Positions 5,606-5,606 of a stretch of 5,606 bases of DNA are shown in pieces. Origin of the DNA: Clostridiales bacterium (GTDB lineage: Bacteria; Bacillota; Clostridia; Lachnospirales; WQUN01); the NCBI GenBank assembly GCA_031254075.1, contig JAIRVD010000344.1, positions 1 through 5,606 on the forward strand, written 5' to 3'. Every line of letters begins with the position of its first letter. Within the stretch, counting starts at the first letter, position 1. A program made the position numbers and the translations under genes. Under the pieces are notes generated by a model. That model was not told the DNA's origin. It saw only the letters and a list, made by a program, of their open reading frames with translations, and did not search any database.

Positions 5606-5606
5606 A

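Overview
The window is densely coding and reads like a low-to-moderate GC Gram-positive-type (Firmicutes/Clostridia-like) chromosome. This is inferred from a YdjI/YdjG pair like that of Bacillus subtilis, a YaiI/YqxD family gene, strong AGGAGG/GGAGGGG ribosome binding sites, and a lipobox lipoprotein. The exact taxon cannot be named from the sequence. All functional statements come from reading motifs by eye; no database search was run.

Left part, minus strand (1-1355): a nucleoside phosphorylase/nucleosidase-fold gene (588-1355) is followed by folC (1-591, C-terminus beyond the window). The two share a 4-base ATGA stop/start overlap. folC has no visible ribosome binding site, so it probably depends on translational coupling. 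In a by-eye alignment the phosphorylase-fold protein keeps the ribose and general-acid residues but has lost the classical phosphate-binding ones.

Middle, plus strand (1434-4791): a tightly packed five-gene operon. It starts from a promoter that overlaps face to face with the divergent promoter of the minus-strand pair. It encodes (1) a YdjI-like SPFH protein with three C-terminal zinc ribbons, (2) a YdjG-like double zinc-ribbon membrane protein, (3) a 75-residue protein that looks like only the membrane segment and tail of YdjH, without its TPM domain, (4) a YaiI/YqxD (UPF0178) PIN-like protein, and (5) a small lipoprotein. In B. subtilis ydjG, ydjH and ydjI sit with pspA and act in the membrane-stress response. 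Here no pspA is present in the window and the gene order is different, so this is a variant SPFH envelope-stress cassette.

Right end, minus strand (4775-5605 or beyond): a protein with three predicted membrane helices and a cytoplasmic TIR domain that carries a candidate catalytic glutamate. It is convergent with the operon, and its 3' end overlaps the lipoprotein gene by 17 bases. It is the best candidate for an immune or NAD-cleaving effector here, but its upstream neighbours lie outside the window.

There is no RNA gene, CRISPR array, insertion sequence or clear intrinsic terminator in the window, and no gene-free stretch over 300 bases; the largest gap is the 78-base divergent promoter region.
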